Position numbers and translations under genes: made by a program. From an uncultured Eubacteriales bacterium (lineage in GTDB: Bacteria > Bacillota > Clostridia > Christensenellales > Aristaeellaceae), in the NCBI GenBank assembly GCA_902760595.1, contig CACWHI010000021.1, forward strand, positions 1 through 49,938: DNA of 49,938 nucleotides. Direction: 5' to 3'. Position 1 is the first letter of the stretch; every line of letters starts with the position of its first letter. Positions 41,752 to 49,938 of the stretch are shown here, one piece after another. The notes beneath the pieces were generated by a model. The model saw only the letters and a list, made by a program, of their open reading frames with translations, was not told the DNA's origin and ran no database searches.

Positions 41752-42446
41752 GCGGTTTTCCTCCCTGACCTGATTTCCAGGACCTTATCCCGCACAGCCA
41801 TTGCCAGACTGCGGTGGCTCTCCGCGTCCAGGTGCACCCCGTCCCGCGCGTCCGGCCGGGTGAGGGGCTGGGCATCCAGGAAATAGCAGCCGTACTTTTC
41901 AGCCACCGCACGGTAGACCTCCGGAAAGCGGTGACTGAGCCGCTCGCCGTATTCGCCAAAGAACTGCCCGTAGACCTCCGTCCGCGCGTCAGGCGCCGAG
42001 GGCGTGATGAAGGGCGGCGCGATCAGCAGGATCTCCGGCGGCCGCTTTTCCTCGGGACCGTACTCCGGATGCGCCTGGATCAATTCAACGAGCGTTGCGA
42101 TGCCATGTCCCATCTCGGCCTCCGGCAGCGGTTCGGGCTGGTGCAGGTCGTTGGTGCCCAGCATCAGGATAACCAGGTCCAGCGGCGCATGGGTCTTTAG
42201 GCAGCCTTCCAGCATATGAAGGCCGTTTTTAAAGGGCATGGCGGGATTTGCGGTATAAATGGTCGTACGTCCGCCCAGACCTTCCTCCCGCACGGCGCAG
42301 CCGTCGCCCAGCAGCTTTTGCAGCACGCAGGGCCAGCGCACGTCCCGCCCATAGCGCGGATGCGGCGCGTCCTTATGCGGCCGCGCCACCGTACCCCAGG
42401 TATTGGAGTCGCCATAGCACATGATCTCGTATATTCCGTCCATCAT
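41748..42446 (-). CDS. SGNH/GDSL hydrolase
   Basis: This 232-residue esterase-type protein has all four SGNH blocks: GDSNTWG with nucleophile Ser14, EGLGGRT (oxyanion Gly), GTND with Asn99, and DGVHLD with Asp202 and His205. It most resembles arylesterase/acetyl-transferase-like members. It has no signal peptide, so it would remove an acyl group from an imported sugar or aryl conjugate in the cytoplasm. It is directly joined to the FAD oxidoreductase gene before it (1-nt step), with two ATGs at the start. Confidence 0.9.
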   Translation of the reverse strand: MMDGIYEIMCYGDSNTWGTVARPHKDAPHPRYGRDVRWPCVLQKLLGDGCAVREEGLGGRTTIYTANPAMPFKNGLHMLEGCLKTHAPLDLVILMLGTNDLHQPEPLPEAEMGHGIATLVELIQAHPEYGPEEKRPPEILLIAPPFITPSAPDARTEVYGQFFGEYGERLSHRFPEVYRAVAEKYGCYFLDAQPLTRPDARDGVHLDAESHRSLAMAVRDKVLEIRSGRKTA

Positions 42447-44201
42447 TCATCCCTCTGTCACGTCGCAGGCAAAGAAGCGCGTCTCGTCGCTGTTCCAGGC
42501 CCGCATGTCCTTAAGCTCGATACTGCTCGTCCCGTCCGGAACCGGGATCCGGAGCAGATGACTGTGGTTGTCTGTGATCTGCACGCATTCCTCCCCCGAC
42601 GATGTTTGGAATACGACCGTTGCGGAGCGCAGCAAATGCGCAGGCATCTTCAGCGGCTTGAAATCGAGCGGGATATGCGTGCGCATGGCATACTTCCGGT
42701 AAGCAGGATCATCACTGATGGACTCCCTGGAAAAGTCCGGATCCAGCGCCAGGCGCAGCACCCGCCTGTTGCCTGGCTTCAGGCTGATCCGCCACACGGT
42801 ATCCGGATGCGCCGCCACGGTATTCTCACTGCCCTGATGTGGGCGCTCCCACCCGTTACGCAGGATCTCCGCTGTCTCAGGATCGGTATCCGGGACCTCT
42901 CCCGTCACCTGCCTGAGATGTCCGGGCAGCATGCAGCCATCCTCCAGCAGCAGGCCCTGGAGTTCAGTAATGTGCTCGTTTCGCAACAACTCAGGACCGC
43001 AGCCGTAATGGATGCACAGCGCCGCTGCCGTGCCGGCAGCCTGCCCCATGAGCGCGCAGGTCTTCATGACCCGCGTTGAGCTCAGCGCCAGGTGTGTCGC
43101 GCTGATATTCCGGCCCGCGAAGAACAGATTGCCGATATTCACGGAGTACAGGCTCCTCAGTGGGATGCCGTAGGGCACCTTCACCGGCAGGTGTACGGAG
43201 GAATAGCCATGATGAAAGAAGCCCTTCGGATCGTGATTGTCCATAGTCCAGCCGCCGAAGGCGACCACGTCCGGAAAGTCCGTGCCCCTGGCCAGGTCCT
43301 GTTCACGCAGGACGTAAGCCCCTTCATAGCGCCGTGTCTCCCGCTTGCCGGGCAGAAAGCCCAGCCATTCAAGCTCCCAGTTGTCGTACTTTCCGTCGCT
43401 GTGGTTCTTCAGGTGGTCCCAGACGCCGTAGGCGATCCTGAGCAGCTCATCCCGGAGCGCGCCAGAATCCCGCAGCGTGTCATAGCCCTCGCTCAGCTCG
43501 ATCCACCAGAAATTCGTACCAGGCGACGTCAACTCATGCGTATGCAGGTGCATATCCTCATCCGTCGGATAGCTGTATGCAAAGGAAGGCGGGATAAAAG
43601 GCTGCGGCTTGTCCGTCTCCCGCGCCTGGATCAGGATGGAGGAGCCCATCACCCCCTGATCCGCCCGTTCCGGCGCGTCCGGTTCGTCATACATATCCCG
43701 GCTTTCGCGGCCAGAGAGCGTTTTTGCGTCCGTCAGGTCTGCCAGGATGCTGTCACCAGAGCAGTCGATGAACAGTCTGGCGGAGATCTCGAAAAAGGTA
43801 TAGGAATTGAGCTGCCAGCCCCGGACTTTGCGGATCTTCCCGTCCTCGCACTCGCAGCCCAGGCAGGTGCAGTTGAGCAGCAGTGTGATGTTCGGCTCGG
43901 CGGTGACAGCTTCATACAGCACGCTGTCCCATAGAGACCAGTTCATGGTCGGGTTGCGCCAGATGTTCGTGAGCTCGATCTCTGACAGGATGCCGGTTTC
44001 CCGGTTGTCCGCGTCCGGCGCGCCGCGCATCCACATGCGGATCTCGCTGGACGCGTTGCCGCCCAGCACGGGCCGGTCCTGCATCAGGACCACCTTTGCC
44101 CCATGCCGCGCCGTCGCGACCGCCGCGCATATGCCGCTCATGCCGCCGCCGATCACGCAGACGTCGGCGGTCAGCAGGGCTGATTCCGATGAGTATCTCA
44201 T
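42447..44201 (-). CDS. FAD-dependent oxidoreductase (PF12831-like) with C-terminal extension
   Basis: This 584-residue flavoprotein has CVIGGGMSGICAAVATARHGAKV at the N-terminus, then GGNASSEIRMWMRGAP, IDCSGDSILADLTDA and a C-terminal FAD segment FFAGRNISATHLALSSTRVM with GQAAGTAAAL. It is longer than its two paralogues in the operon by a beta-rich C-terminal domain of about 130 residues, possibly carbohydrate-binding or a dimer module. It likely oxidises a sugar or glycoside hydroxyl. AGGAG lies before ATG. Confidence 0.87.
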   Translation of the reverse strand: MRYSSESALLTADVCVIGGGMSGICAAVATARHGAKVVLMQDRPVLGGNASSEIRMWMRGAPDADNRETGILSEIELTNIWRNPTMNWSLWDSVLYEAVTAEPNITLLLNCTCLGCECEDGKIRKVRGWQLNSYTFFEISARLFIDCSGDSILADLTDAKTLSGRESRDMYDEPDAPERADQGVMGSSILIQARETDKPQPFIPPSFAYSYPTDEDMHLHTHELTSPGTNFWWIELSEGYDTLRDSGALRDELLRIAYGVWDHLKNHSDGKYDNWELEWLGFLPGKRETRRYEGAYVLREQDLARGTDFPDVVAFGGWTMDNHDPKGFFHHGYSSVHLPVKVPYGIPLRSLYSVNIGNLFFAGRNISATHLALSSTRVMKTCALMGQAAGTAAALCIHYGCGPELLRNEHITELQGLLLEDGCMLPGHLRQVTGEVPDTDPETAEILRNGWERPHQGSENTVAAHPDTVWRISLKPGNRRVLRLALDPDFSRESISDDPAYRKYAMRTHIPLDFKPLKMPAHLLRSATVVFQTSSGEECVQITDNHSHLLRIPVPDGTSSIELKDMRAWNSDETRFFACDVTEG

Positions 44202-44210
44202 TCCGTACTC

Positions 44211-45143
44211 CTATTTGCCGCTGGTTTCCTGGAAAGCGCGGGCATCCCGGGCAAACCCATCCGAAAGCAGATACGTGCCCAGCTCGTAAGAAAAACGCAC
44301 CAGGCCCGGCTGGATCGCCTTTGGATAGCAGCTGGTCAGGTGGTGGGTCTCAAAGGAAAAATCGTTGCTGTAGCCCGTCTCACGCAGCGCTCTGACCAGC
44401 GCCGGCCAGTCTATGGTGCCCATGAAGGGGGCGATATGCTCGTCATTCGGCCCGCCATGGTTATCCGCGATGTGGGTGCACTTCAGCCGTCCGCCGATTT
44501 TATACACGCACTCCGCCGGGGAATAGCCGGTGATCCAGGCGTGGCCTGTGTCCAGGCAGATGCCGATATCCGGCTCGTTCAGTTCGTCCACCAGCGCGAT
44601 CAGCCGGTCGATATCGCCCCATACATTGACGTGCGCATCGTGATGGTACATGTTTTCGATCGCCATGCCCACATGATGTCCGTGCCAGAACCTGTGCCAG
44701 CGCCGGAAGTATTCCAGGTTGCTGCGATAGCTGGCCTCGGCGGAGATCTGCCCGTTTACAAGGACGTTGAACGGATGGATCACCATCCACTCCACGCCGA
44801 GGGTCTCGGCGGCCAATACGCAGCGCCGGATCATTTCCTCGCCGAAATCGCCGCCCGGCACGGCGTCCTGTGGTACGGGGCCGCTGATGGAAAAATAGGC
44901 GTGCGCCTGTGTGAATTTCACGCCGATCCGGTCAGCCAGCGCGCGCCAGCCCGGGACAAGGCTTTCCCAGCCGTCTTCCGCCAGGGCCGCGGCCGGATAT
45001 CCTTTCCGGCACAGGATGGACAGGTTGGCGTCCAGGTAACGGTATCCGGCGGCCCGCGCGGCGGCGACCGATTCCTCAAACGGGACCCTGCAGGGGGATT
45101 TCCAGTCGTAACTCAGGATATTGGTGCTGGTCGACAGACGCAT
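44211..45143 (-). CDS. Sugar phosphate isomerase/epimerase family TIM-barrel protein
   Basis: This 310-residue xylose isomerase-like TIM barrel (AP endonuclease 2 fold) has likely metal ligands in AIENMYHHDAH, CLDTGHAW, CTHIADNHGG and FSFETHH. Members isomerise, epimerise or dehydrate keto-sugars, and some act on oxidised glycosides made by partner oxidoreductases. Its place between the ABC permease genes and a FAD oxidoreductase fits such a partnership. The ribosome binding site AAGGAG lies 5-9 nt before ATG. Confidence 0.87.
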   Translation of the reverse strand: MRLSTSTNILSYDWKSPCRVPFEESVAAARAAGYRYLDANLSILCRKGYPAAALAEDGWESLVPGWRALADRIGVKFTQAHAYFSISGPVPQDAVPGGDFGEEMIRRCVLAAETLGVEWMVIHPFNVLVNGQISAEASYRSNLEYFRRWHRFWHGHHVGMAIENMYHHDAHVNVWGDIDRLIALVDELNEPDIGICLDTGHAWITGYSPAECVYKIGGRLKCTHIADNHGGPNDEHIAPFMGTIDWPALVRALRETGYSNDFSFETHHLTSCYPKAIQPGLVRFSYELGTYLLSDGFARDARAFQETSGK

Positions 45144-45162
45144 GGCGGCATACTCCTTACGG

Positions 45163-45996
45163 TTAACCCTTCACGCCCGAGGTCGCGATGCCCTCGACAA
45201 AGTACTTCTGGCAGGCAATGAACAAAATGAGGATCGGCACGATGGCGCTGGTGGCGGTCGCCATGACCAGCTCATAGCGCTGCAGGTCATCCAGCATGTA
45301 CCAGCGGATGGTCTGGGATACCGTGTACAGGTTGGTCTTCACCAGGAAAATCAGCGGGGAGAGATACTCATTCCAGCAGGAGACGATGGACAGCACCATC
45401 AGGCTCACGAGCGCAGCCTTAGTCAAAGGCATCATGATGCGCAGGAAGATGACCGGATGCGTTGCGCCGTCGATCTTTGCCGCCTCCATCAGGTCATCCG
45501 GCAGGCCTATATAAAACTGACGAAGCATGAAGATGGCCGTCGCGTTGAACCAGTGCGGCAGGATGATCGCCCAAAGGTTGTTGTACAGACCGATTGTGTT
45601 GAACAGCGTGAAGCGCGGCAGGATGGTCACTTCCACAGGCACCATCATCGTGGACAGGAAAAGGAAGAAAACGAAGTTCTTGCCGCGGAAATGGATCTTG
45701 GCAAAGGCGTATGCGGCCAGGGACGCGAAAAACAACTGAACGACCGTACTGATGACGGTAATGAAAATGGTATTGCCGTAGGCCTGGAGCATGTTGATCT
45801 CGCTTTCCTGCCAGACGTACCGGTAATTATACCATTGCGGCTCCTTCGGAAGGAGATGGAAATTGGTGGAAAAAACTTCGGTGGTCGTCTTCAGCGAGGA
45901 AAAAGCCATCCAGACCAGCGGGGAGAGAAACAGGATGCCGATGAGACCCAGCAGCACCATGCTCACCCACGGCATTGCTTTTTTGCGTGCCATCAT
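45163..45996 (-). CDS. Carbohydrate ABC transporter permease (MalG-type)
   Basis: This permease of about 277 residues has six membrane segments and the EAA loop characteristic of binding-protein-dependent sugar transporters (DLMEAAKIDGATHPVIFLRIMMPLTK). It belongs to the CUT1 MalG/AraQ side of the pair. The open frame reaches back to 46041 within the preceding permease gene, but AGGAGG lies 8 nt before the ATG at 45994-45996, which is the better start. No ATP-binding gene is in the window, so a shared ATPase (MsmX-like) must be supplied elsewhere. Confidence 0.93.
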   Translation of the reverse strand: MMARKKAMPWVSMVLLGLIGILFLSPLVWMAFSSLKTTTEVFSTNFHLLPKEPQWYNYRYVWQESEINMLQAYGNTIFITVISTVVQLFFASLAAYAFAKIHFRGKNFVFFLFLSTMMVPVEVTILPRFTLFNTIGLYNNLWAIILPHWFNATAIFMLRQFYIGLPDDLMEAAKIDGATHPVIFLRIMMPLTKAALVSLMVLSIVSCWNEYLSPLIFLVKTNLYTVSQTIRWYMLDDLQRYELVMATATSAIVPILILFIACQKYFVEGIATSGVKG

Positions 45997-46009
45997 ACCT
46001 GCCACCTCC

Positions 46010-46909
46010 TCAATAATGCACCCATTTTTTCTGGCCGGCAAAGTTGATCAGCGTGATGACCAGAATGATGATAAACAGGACCATCGCTTCCGCGGACGCG
46101 TAGCCGAATTTGTAGCTCACAAAGCCGGCATCATAGATCTCATTCACCATGGACGTGTTCTGCACCACCGCCGAGCCCATGGTCATGATGTTGACGCTGC
46201 TGAACACCTTGAAAACGGCGATCAGGCGGACGATGATCAGGTAAAAGGTGGTCGGCGAAATCATCGGCATGGTCACATACCAGAGCTTCTGCGCACTGCC
46301 GGCGCCGTCGATGGTCGCGGCCTCGTACAGGCTGGTCGGTACGTTCTGCAGGGCCGCCATGTAAATGATCATTTCATAACCGATCGAGGTATAAATGATC
46401 AGCATGATGATGGGCACCTTGCACAAACTCGGTTCGACCATCCATTTCAGCGGAGCGGAGATGACGTGCATATTCACCAGGATCATATTGATGATCCCGT
46501 CCTCGCGGAAAAGCAGCTTGAATACCGCGCCGAGGGCCACGGCGGAACAGATGTAAGGAATGAAGAACGCAAGCCGGAGCACATTGCGGCCTTTCACTTT
46601 CCCATTCAGCGCATAAGCCAGGAGCAGGGAAACAATGATGGAAATCGGGACTGTTGTGGCCGCATAGACAAATGTGTTCTCCAGCGCCTGGATGAAGCGC
46701 TTGTCCTTCATCATGTTCTGGAAGTTCTTGAGCCCGATCATTTTGATGTGGTCCCAGCCGGACAGGAAATTCCACTTGGTGAAGGAGAGAAACAGGGAAA
46801 GGAAAAACGGAAACGCCGTCAATACCAGAAAGGTAATGAGCGCAGGCGTCACAAACGCCCAGCCTACCGCGTTTTCCCTGCGCATGAGCCGCGATTGAGT
46901 CCGTTGCAT
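46010..46909 (-). CDS. Carbohydrate ABC transporter permease (MalF-type)
   Basis: This 299-residue membrane protein has the EAA loop motif YEAATIDGAGSAQKLWYVTMPMIS and the N-terminal basic segment (MRRENAVGWAFVTPALITF) of CUT1 MalF/UgpA-type permeases. It forms the heterodimeric channel with the next gene product. AGAGGTG lies about 5 nt before the first ATG; a second ATG eight codons in is possible. It follows the binding-protein gene after a stable hairpin. Confidence 0.93.
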   Translation of the reverse strand: MQRTQSRLMRRENAVGWAFVTPALITFLVLTAFPFFLSLFLSFTKWNFLSGWDHIKMIGLKNFQNMMKDKRFIQALENTFVYAATTVPISIIVSLLLAYALNGKVKGRNVLRLAFFIPYICSAVALGAVFKLLFREDGIINMILVNMHVISAPLKWMVEPSLCKVPIIMLIIYTSIGYEMIIYMAALQNVPTSLYEAATIDGAGSAQKLWYVTMPMISPTTFYLIIVRLIAVFKVFSSVNIMTMGSAVVQNTSMVNEIYDAGFVSYKFGYASAEAMVLFIIILVITLINFAGQKKWVHY

Positions 46910-46955
46910 GGCGCACCTCTTTTATGGTCGAGCCGAAGATAGTGGCATTGAGAGT

Positions 46956-46988
46956 CGGGGCTGCCTTACCAAAGATAAGACAGCCCCG
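46956..46988 (-). promoter_or_regulatory. Stable hairpin between binding protein and permease genes
   Basis: An 8-bp CGGGGCTG/CAGCCCCG stem with an inner CTTA/TAAG lies 17 nt after the binding-protein stop codon. It is not followed by a T-run, so it is more likely an RNA stabiliser or processing barrier raising binding-protein output than a full terminator. Confidence 0.6.
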
Positions 46989-47005
46989 CGAGGAAAGAAA
47001 CCGAA

Positions 47006-48379
47006 TCAGTCGGCGTCAGCGATCTTTTCGTTCGCCATTTCGGTCAGGGTGTTGAGCGCTTCGTCGATATCCATGGTGCCGTTGAGGACATACATGGTGT
47101 ATTCAACGACCAGGGAGTTCACATCGGAATAGGCGGTCAGGATATCCTCATAGTAATAGGGATTGGTGGATACGCCCACCACGCGCTTGAAGCTCTCGAT
47201 ATCAATGATCTTCGCGGCGGCTTCCTCGCTGCCGAAGAGCAGCTTGACAGCGTCAGCGGGGTCGGTGCCGCGCCAGTTGGGCTGATGGCCCGCAGCCACC
47301 AGATACTTGACGCCGTAGGTGGAGTACCACTTCAGGAACGCCCAGGACGCTTCGACGTCCTTGCAGTTGAGGGCGAGGCCGGAGTGAGAGAAGGGAGTGA
47401 CGCCGGACATGTAGTTGGTCTGGCCCTTTTCATTGACCGGATACGGCGCGAAGGCGGTCACATAATCCGTGGGGTAGTTTTCCTGATCAGCCAGGAAGCG
47501 CGGCATGTTGCAGGTGATGGAGGAAGCGGTGTGCACATCCTGGTTCTTGCCGCAGTACAGCATCTGGGCCTGCAGGTTGTCAGCGCGGTAGGTGGCCTTC
47601 GGGAACCAGATCTTGTCCACGTTTTCAGCCTGATACTCGCGCTTGAGGGCGTTGCGGATGATCTCGTTGTCGAAGGAAGAGGCGGAACCGTCTTCATTGT
47701 AGTAGGCGTTCTTGCCGGCTACCTGGCCGTAGGCATAGGTCCAGTAGTTCTGAGAATGATAGTCGGAGCCGCCGTACATGGCGATGGAGCCGTCCGCGTT
47801 GACCTTGGTCATGGCCTTGCTGGCGGCGATGTACTCGTCCCAGGTCCATTCGGTGGGGATCTCGCCCAGGCCGGCTTCGTTCCAGGCATTCATGTTGATG
47901 CAGATGTAGTAGCTGAGGCCGCCAGACGGGAAGGTGTAGATGCAGTCGTCATACTTGAACTTATCGGTGCCCCAGTTGGCCACCAGGTCGATGCCCTCTT
48001 CTTTGACGCGGTCGGTGATGTCGATGTACAGGCCGTTCTCCCAGCGGCGATAGGCGTTGGAAAGGCCGAAGGAGGCCAGCACGTCCACTTCGCCGGCCAT
48101 GATCGCGGTGTTGACCGCCAGGTTGCCATCGGCGTTGTTGTTGTAGGTGGTCAGTTCGACCTTGATGTTCGGGTAGGTCTGGTTGAACTCGGCGATCAGG
48201 GCGTCCATGCCGGCGCTGCCCTTGAAGGGCATCCACCAGCGGACAGTGCCGGTGATGGATTCCGGATTCTCTTCGAGGATCCAGGAGGTGATGTCCTCTT
48301 CCGCCATGGCGGGAACCGCCAGGGTGCCGAGGAGGGCGAGGCACAGGGCCAGCGCCAGAAGCTTGGTGAGGTGTTTCAT
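47006..48379 (-). CDS. Extracellular solute-binding protein of the sugar ABC transporter
   Basis: This family 1-type sugar-binding protein of about 457 residues has a signal peptide (LLALALCLALLGTLAVPAMA, then EED). The mature protein shows the usual TGTVRWWMPFKGSAGMDALI and EFNQTYPNIKVELTTY opening. There is no lipobox cysteine, so lipid anchoring is not predicted. That matches the TAXI binding protein in the first operon. AAGGAG lies 8 nt before the chosen ATG; the open frame upstream of it overlaps the preceding gene and lacks a site. Confidence 0.92.
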   Translation of the reverse strand: MKHLTKLLALALCLALLGTLAVPAMAEEDITSWILEENPESITGTVRWWMPFKGSAGMDALIAEFNQTYPNIKVELTTYNNNADGNLAVNTAIMAGEVDVLASFGLSNAYRRWENGLYIDITDRVKEEGIDLVANWGTDKFKYDDCIYTFPSGGLSYYICINMNAWNEAGLGEIPTEWTWDEYIAASKAMTKVNADGSIAMYGGSDYHSQNYWTYAYGQVAGKNAYYNEDGSASSFDNEIIRNALKREYQAENVDKIWFPKATYRADNLQAQMLYCGKNQDVHTASSITCNMPRFLADQENYPTDYVTAFAPYPVNEKGQTNYMSGVTPFSHSGLALNCKDVEASWAFLKWYSTYGVKYLVAAGHQPNWRGTDPADAVKLLFGSEEAAAKIIDIESFKRVVGVSTNPYYYEDILTAYSDVNSLVVEYTMYVLNGTMDIDEALNTLTEMANEKIADAD

Positions 48380-48403
48380 TGTGGGTTCTCCTTTCATATT
48401 TTT

Positions 48404-48426
48404 ATAAAATGCACGCTGCATTTTAT
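48404..48426 (-). promoter_or_regulatory. AT-rich hairpin in the leader of the binding-protein gene
   Basis: ATAAAATGC/GCATTTTAT is a perfect 9-bp inverted repeat with a 5-nt loop. It overlaps the stop codon of the first FAD oxidoreductase gene and lies about 25 nt before the binding-protein start. With the hairpin at 46956 it brackets the binding-protein message, a layout expected for selective stabilisation. Confidence 0.5.
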
Positions 48427-49814
48427 AGATCAAGGTAAGCGCCCTGGGCGCGCAGATGCTCCTGCAGGGCGGGCACATCGATGCTATGGACCGGCTTTTT
48501 CCCCTGCGCGGCAAGGGCCGCGGCCACGCCGGCCGCCTGGCCCATGGCCATGCTCGGCGGCATCACGCGGATGGCGCCGGCGGCGTCGGACTCCGCGGAA
48601 ACCGCGCGCCCGGCGACCAGCAGGTTATCAAAGCCTTCCGGCACCAGCGAGCGGTAGGGAATGCCGTACCAGCGCCCGTTGCGGATGGCGACATACTCGT
48701 TGCTCAAAGGGCCGAAGCGCCCGTGCACATCCACGGAGTTGGAGGCCAGGCAGATCGCGTCCTCCGGCACCCGGCCGTCGAGCAGGTCGTCCACGGTCAG
48801 GCGATACAGGCCGCGGATGTGCCGGCTTTCCCGGATACCAAGGGTACTGCCCGAGCAGAGGAGCCGCGCATCCGCGCAGCCGGGCACATACTTGCGGAAA
48901 AAGTCGAAGATGATCTGTACCTGCCGCCGGCCCTCCATCTCGCCCCGGGTCAGGCTCTCGTTGTCTGTGGCGTCCACGCCCATCACACGGGAGGTGTTGA
49001 TAAACCATTCATCCTCCTTCACGCTGCGGAACATGCCGATGGACACGCGCTTGAGCGGCCAGTCGCCGTGCTCGCGCGCCTCGCTGACCCGCCAGTGCAG
49101 CGAGCGGTAATTGACCCCGTCCTTACGGTAAAACTGATCGCGGTGAGCGTCGATATCCGCCTGCAGCGGTTTGAGCTGCACATTGCCCATACGGAAGAAA
49201 AGGGAGGCGGGCTGAATGAGACCCAAGGCCTCGTTACCCTTCTCACAGGGCACGCCCGCGCGGTACGCGAGATCCGCGTCGCCGGTGCAGTCGATGAAGA
49301 CCTCGCCCTGCACCGCCGCCAGTCCGGCCTTGGAATCGATGACGATCTGCCTGACGGTTCCTTCCTCCACGATGGGTTCCACAAAGCGCGTGTGATAGAG
49401 CACCTGTATACCAGCCTCAGTCAGCATCTCGTCCATGACCAGCTTGAGGCACTCCGGCTCGAACGGCGTCACATGGTCGTGTCCCAGCACGATCCAGGAG
49501 GTAAAGGGCGTGCCTGCCCGGACCTTAGCCGGGTGGATCGCGCCGCCCCGCGCTTCCATGCGCCGGACCAGCTCGTCAAAGAGCCCGCGGATGATCATCG
49601 TCTCGCCGCTGCTGTCATAGGAGGTCATGAAAGGGCCGACCAGCCCGCGGGTCGCCATGCCCCCGGCAAAGCCCCCTTCCTCGATCAGCAGCACGCTGGC
49701 GCCTATCCGGGCTGCCGCCACCGCCGCGCAGAAGCCGCTGGGTCCGCCGCCCACCACGACGACCTGAGCCTGATACCGGACCGGGACCTCCCGGCTGAAC
49801 ATGAGCTTTTCCAT
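48423..49814 (-). CDS. FAD-dependent oxidoreductase (PF12831-like), first of the operon
   Basis: This 463-residue flavoprotein has VVVVGGGPSGFCAAVAAARIG at the N-terminus, GGFAGGMATRGLVGPF, a second FAD contact (IDCTGDADLAYRAG), and C-terminal VAGRAVSAESDAAGAIRVM with GQAAGVAAAL. It is of normal length for FAD_oxidored proteins and paralogous to the two others in this operon. GGAGG lies 6 nt before ATG. A 12-bp palindrome pair lies just upstream. It probably acts on the sugar imported by the adjacent ABC system. Confidence 0.87.
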   Translation of the reverse strand: MEKLMFSREVPVRYQAQVVVVGGGPSGFCAAVAAARIGASVLLIEEGGFAGGMATRGLVGPFMTSYDSSGETMIIRGLFDELVRRMEARGGAIHPAKVRAGTPFTSWIVLGHDHVTPFEPECLKLVMDEMLTEAGIQVLYHTRFVEPIVEEGTVRQIVIDSKAGLAAVQGEVFIDCTGDADLAYRAGVPCEKGNEALGLIQPASLFFRMGNVQLKPLQADIDAHRDQFYRKDGVNYRSLHWRVSEAREHGDWPLKRVSIGMFRSVKEDEWFINTSRVMGVDATDNESLTRGEMEGRRQVQIIFDFFRKYVPGCADARLLCSGSTLGIRESRHIRGLYRLTVDDLLDGRVPEDAICLASNSVDVHGRFGPLSNEYVAIRNGRWYGIPYRSLVPEGFDNLLVAGRAVSAESDAAGAIRVMPPSMAMGQAAGVAAALAAQGKKPVHSIDVPALQEHLRAQGAYLDL

Positions 49815-49832
49815 AAATACCTCCTGGCTTGT

Positions 49833-49859
49833 GACTGTACAGTCGTAGACTGAACAGTC
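49833..49859. repeat. Paired 12-bp palindromes before the carbohydrate operon
   Basis: GACTGTACAGTC (49833-49844) and GACTGAACAGTC (49848-49859) are separated by GTA and flanked by GT and AC. The whole 31-bp block is therefore one near-perfect inverted repeat with a single mismatch. It sits about 17 bp upstream of the start codon, at or near the ribosome binding site. It could be an operator, a leader hairpin, or the edge of a dispersed repeat. Confidence 0.6.
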
Positions 49860-49866
49860 ACCGCAT

Positions 49867-49938
49867 GGGGGTCTTGCGACCCCCCTACGGAACCCCCCAA
49901 CGGTGTTTCCTGTCGCCCTGACGGGCTCCCGGGCGGAA
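49867..49938. other. GC-rich hairpin-forming edge of the window
   Basis: GGGGGTC/GACCCCC (49867-49873 with 49878-49884, loop TTGC) is followed by C-rich and G-rich runs and GCCC/GGGC pairs. No gene or clear -10/-35 is seen. The promoter of the carbohydrate operon may lie here or outside the window. Confidence 0.4.

Overview
The window is high-GC DNA, tightly packed, with long same-strand operons and strong GGAGG-type ribosome binding sites. A TypeVIIb-like secretion locus (WXG100, EssC, YukD, an LXG toxin), a PrpR-type regulator, a TAXI-TRAP transporter and a sugar ABC transporter point to a Clostridia-class Bacillota from a gut or rumen-like habitat. Both solute-binding proteins have an AxA signal-peptidase I site and no lipobox cysteine, which reminds me of Christensenellales/Aristaeella-like lineages. 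That placement is inference. No rRNA, tRNA, CRISPR array, insertion sequence or prophage gene was seen.

Region 1 (about 0.3-11.3 kb) is an acid-sugar catabolic unit on the minus strand. Its order of transcription is DUF1537 four-carbon acid sugar kinase, intracellular sialidase-like protein, iron alcohol dehydrogenase, DapA-family aldolase/lyase, PdxA2-type dehydrogenase, TAXI binding protein, fused TRAP permease, then a strong terminator. A PrpR-like regulator is transcribed divergently. The kinase operon has a near-consensus promoter whose -35 and spacer lie inside a palindrome. Kinase plus PdxA2 fits the known route from D-threonate or D-erythronate-type acids to DHAP.

Region 2 (11.3-14.3 kb) holds a MATE exporter and an aldo/keto reductase in one operon, a structured intergenic stretch, and a small DUF2442 gene broken by one missing base.

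Region 3 (14.3-37.6 kb) is the most unusual part. From a back-to-back promoter pair near 32.47 kb, the minus strand encodes a WXG100 protein, a secreted FN3 protein, a transmembrane Ser/Thr kinase with an extracellular FN3 domain, an FHA protein, a YukD-like ubiquitin-fold protein, EssC and six further secreted proteins. EsaA, EssA and EssB are not recognisable. Four of the secreted proteins share one N-terminal helical plus FN3 chassis and carry different C-terminal domains. A short beta-rich ending resembling that of the kinase ectodomain recurs on several. The plus strand encodes another family member, two small helical partners, an LXG toxin with a C-terminal HNH/WHH-like nuclease, and a SUKH(SMI1)-DUF4176 immunity/accessory fusion. 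This looks like a phosphorylation-linked T7SSb variant with its own extracellular protein set.

Region 4 (37.9-49.8 kb) is a single minus-strand carbohydrate operon: FAD oxidoreductase, ABC binding protein, two permeases, TIM-barrel isomerase, second FAD oxidoreductase, SGNH hydrolase, an unrecognised protein, FGGY kinase and a third FAD oxidoreductase. The substrate cannot be read from the sequence. The probable route is import, de-esterification, oxidation or epimerisation, and phosphorylation of a modified sugar or polyol.
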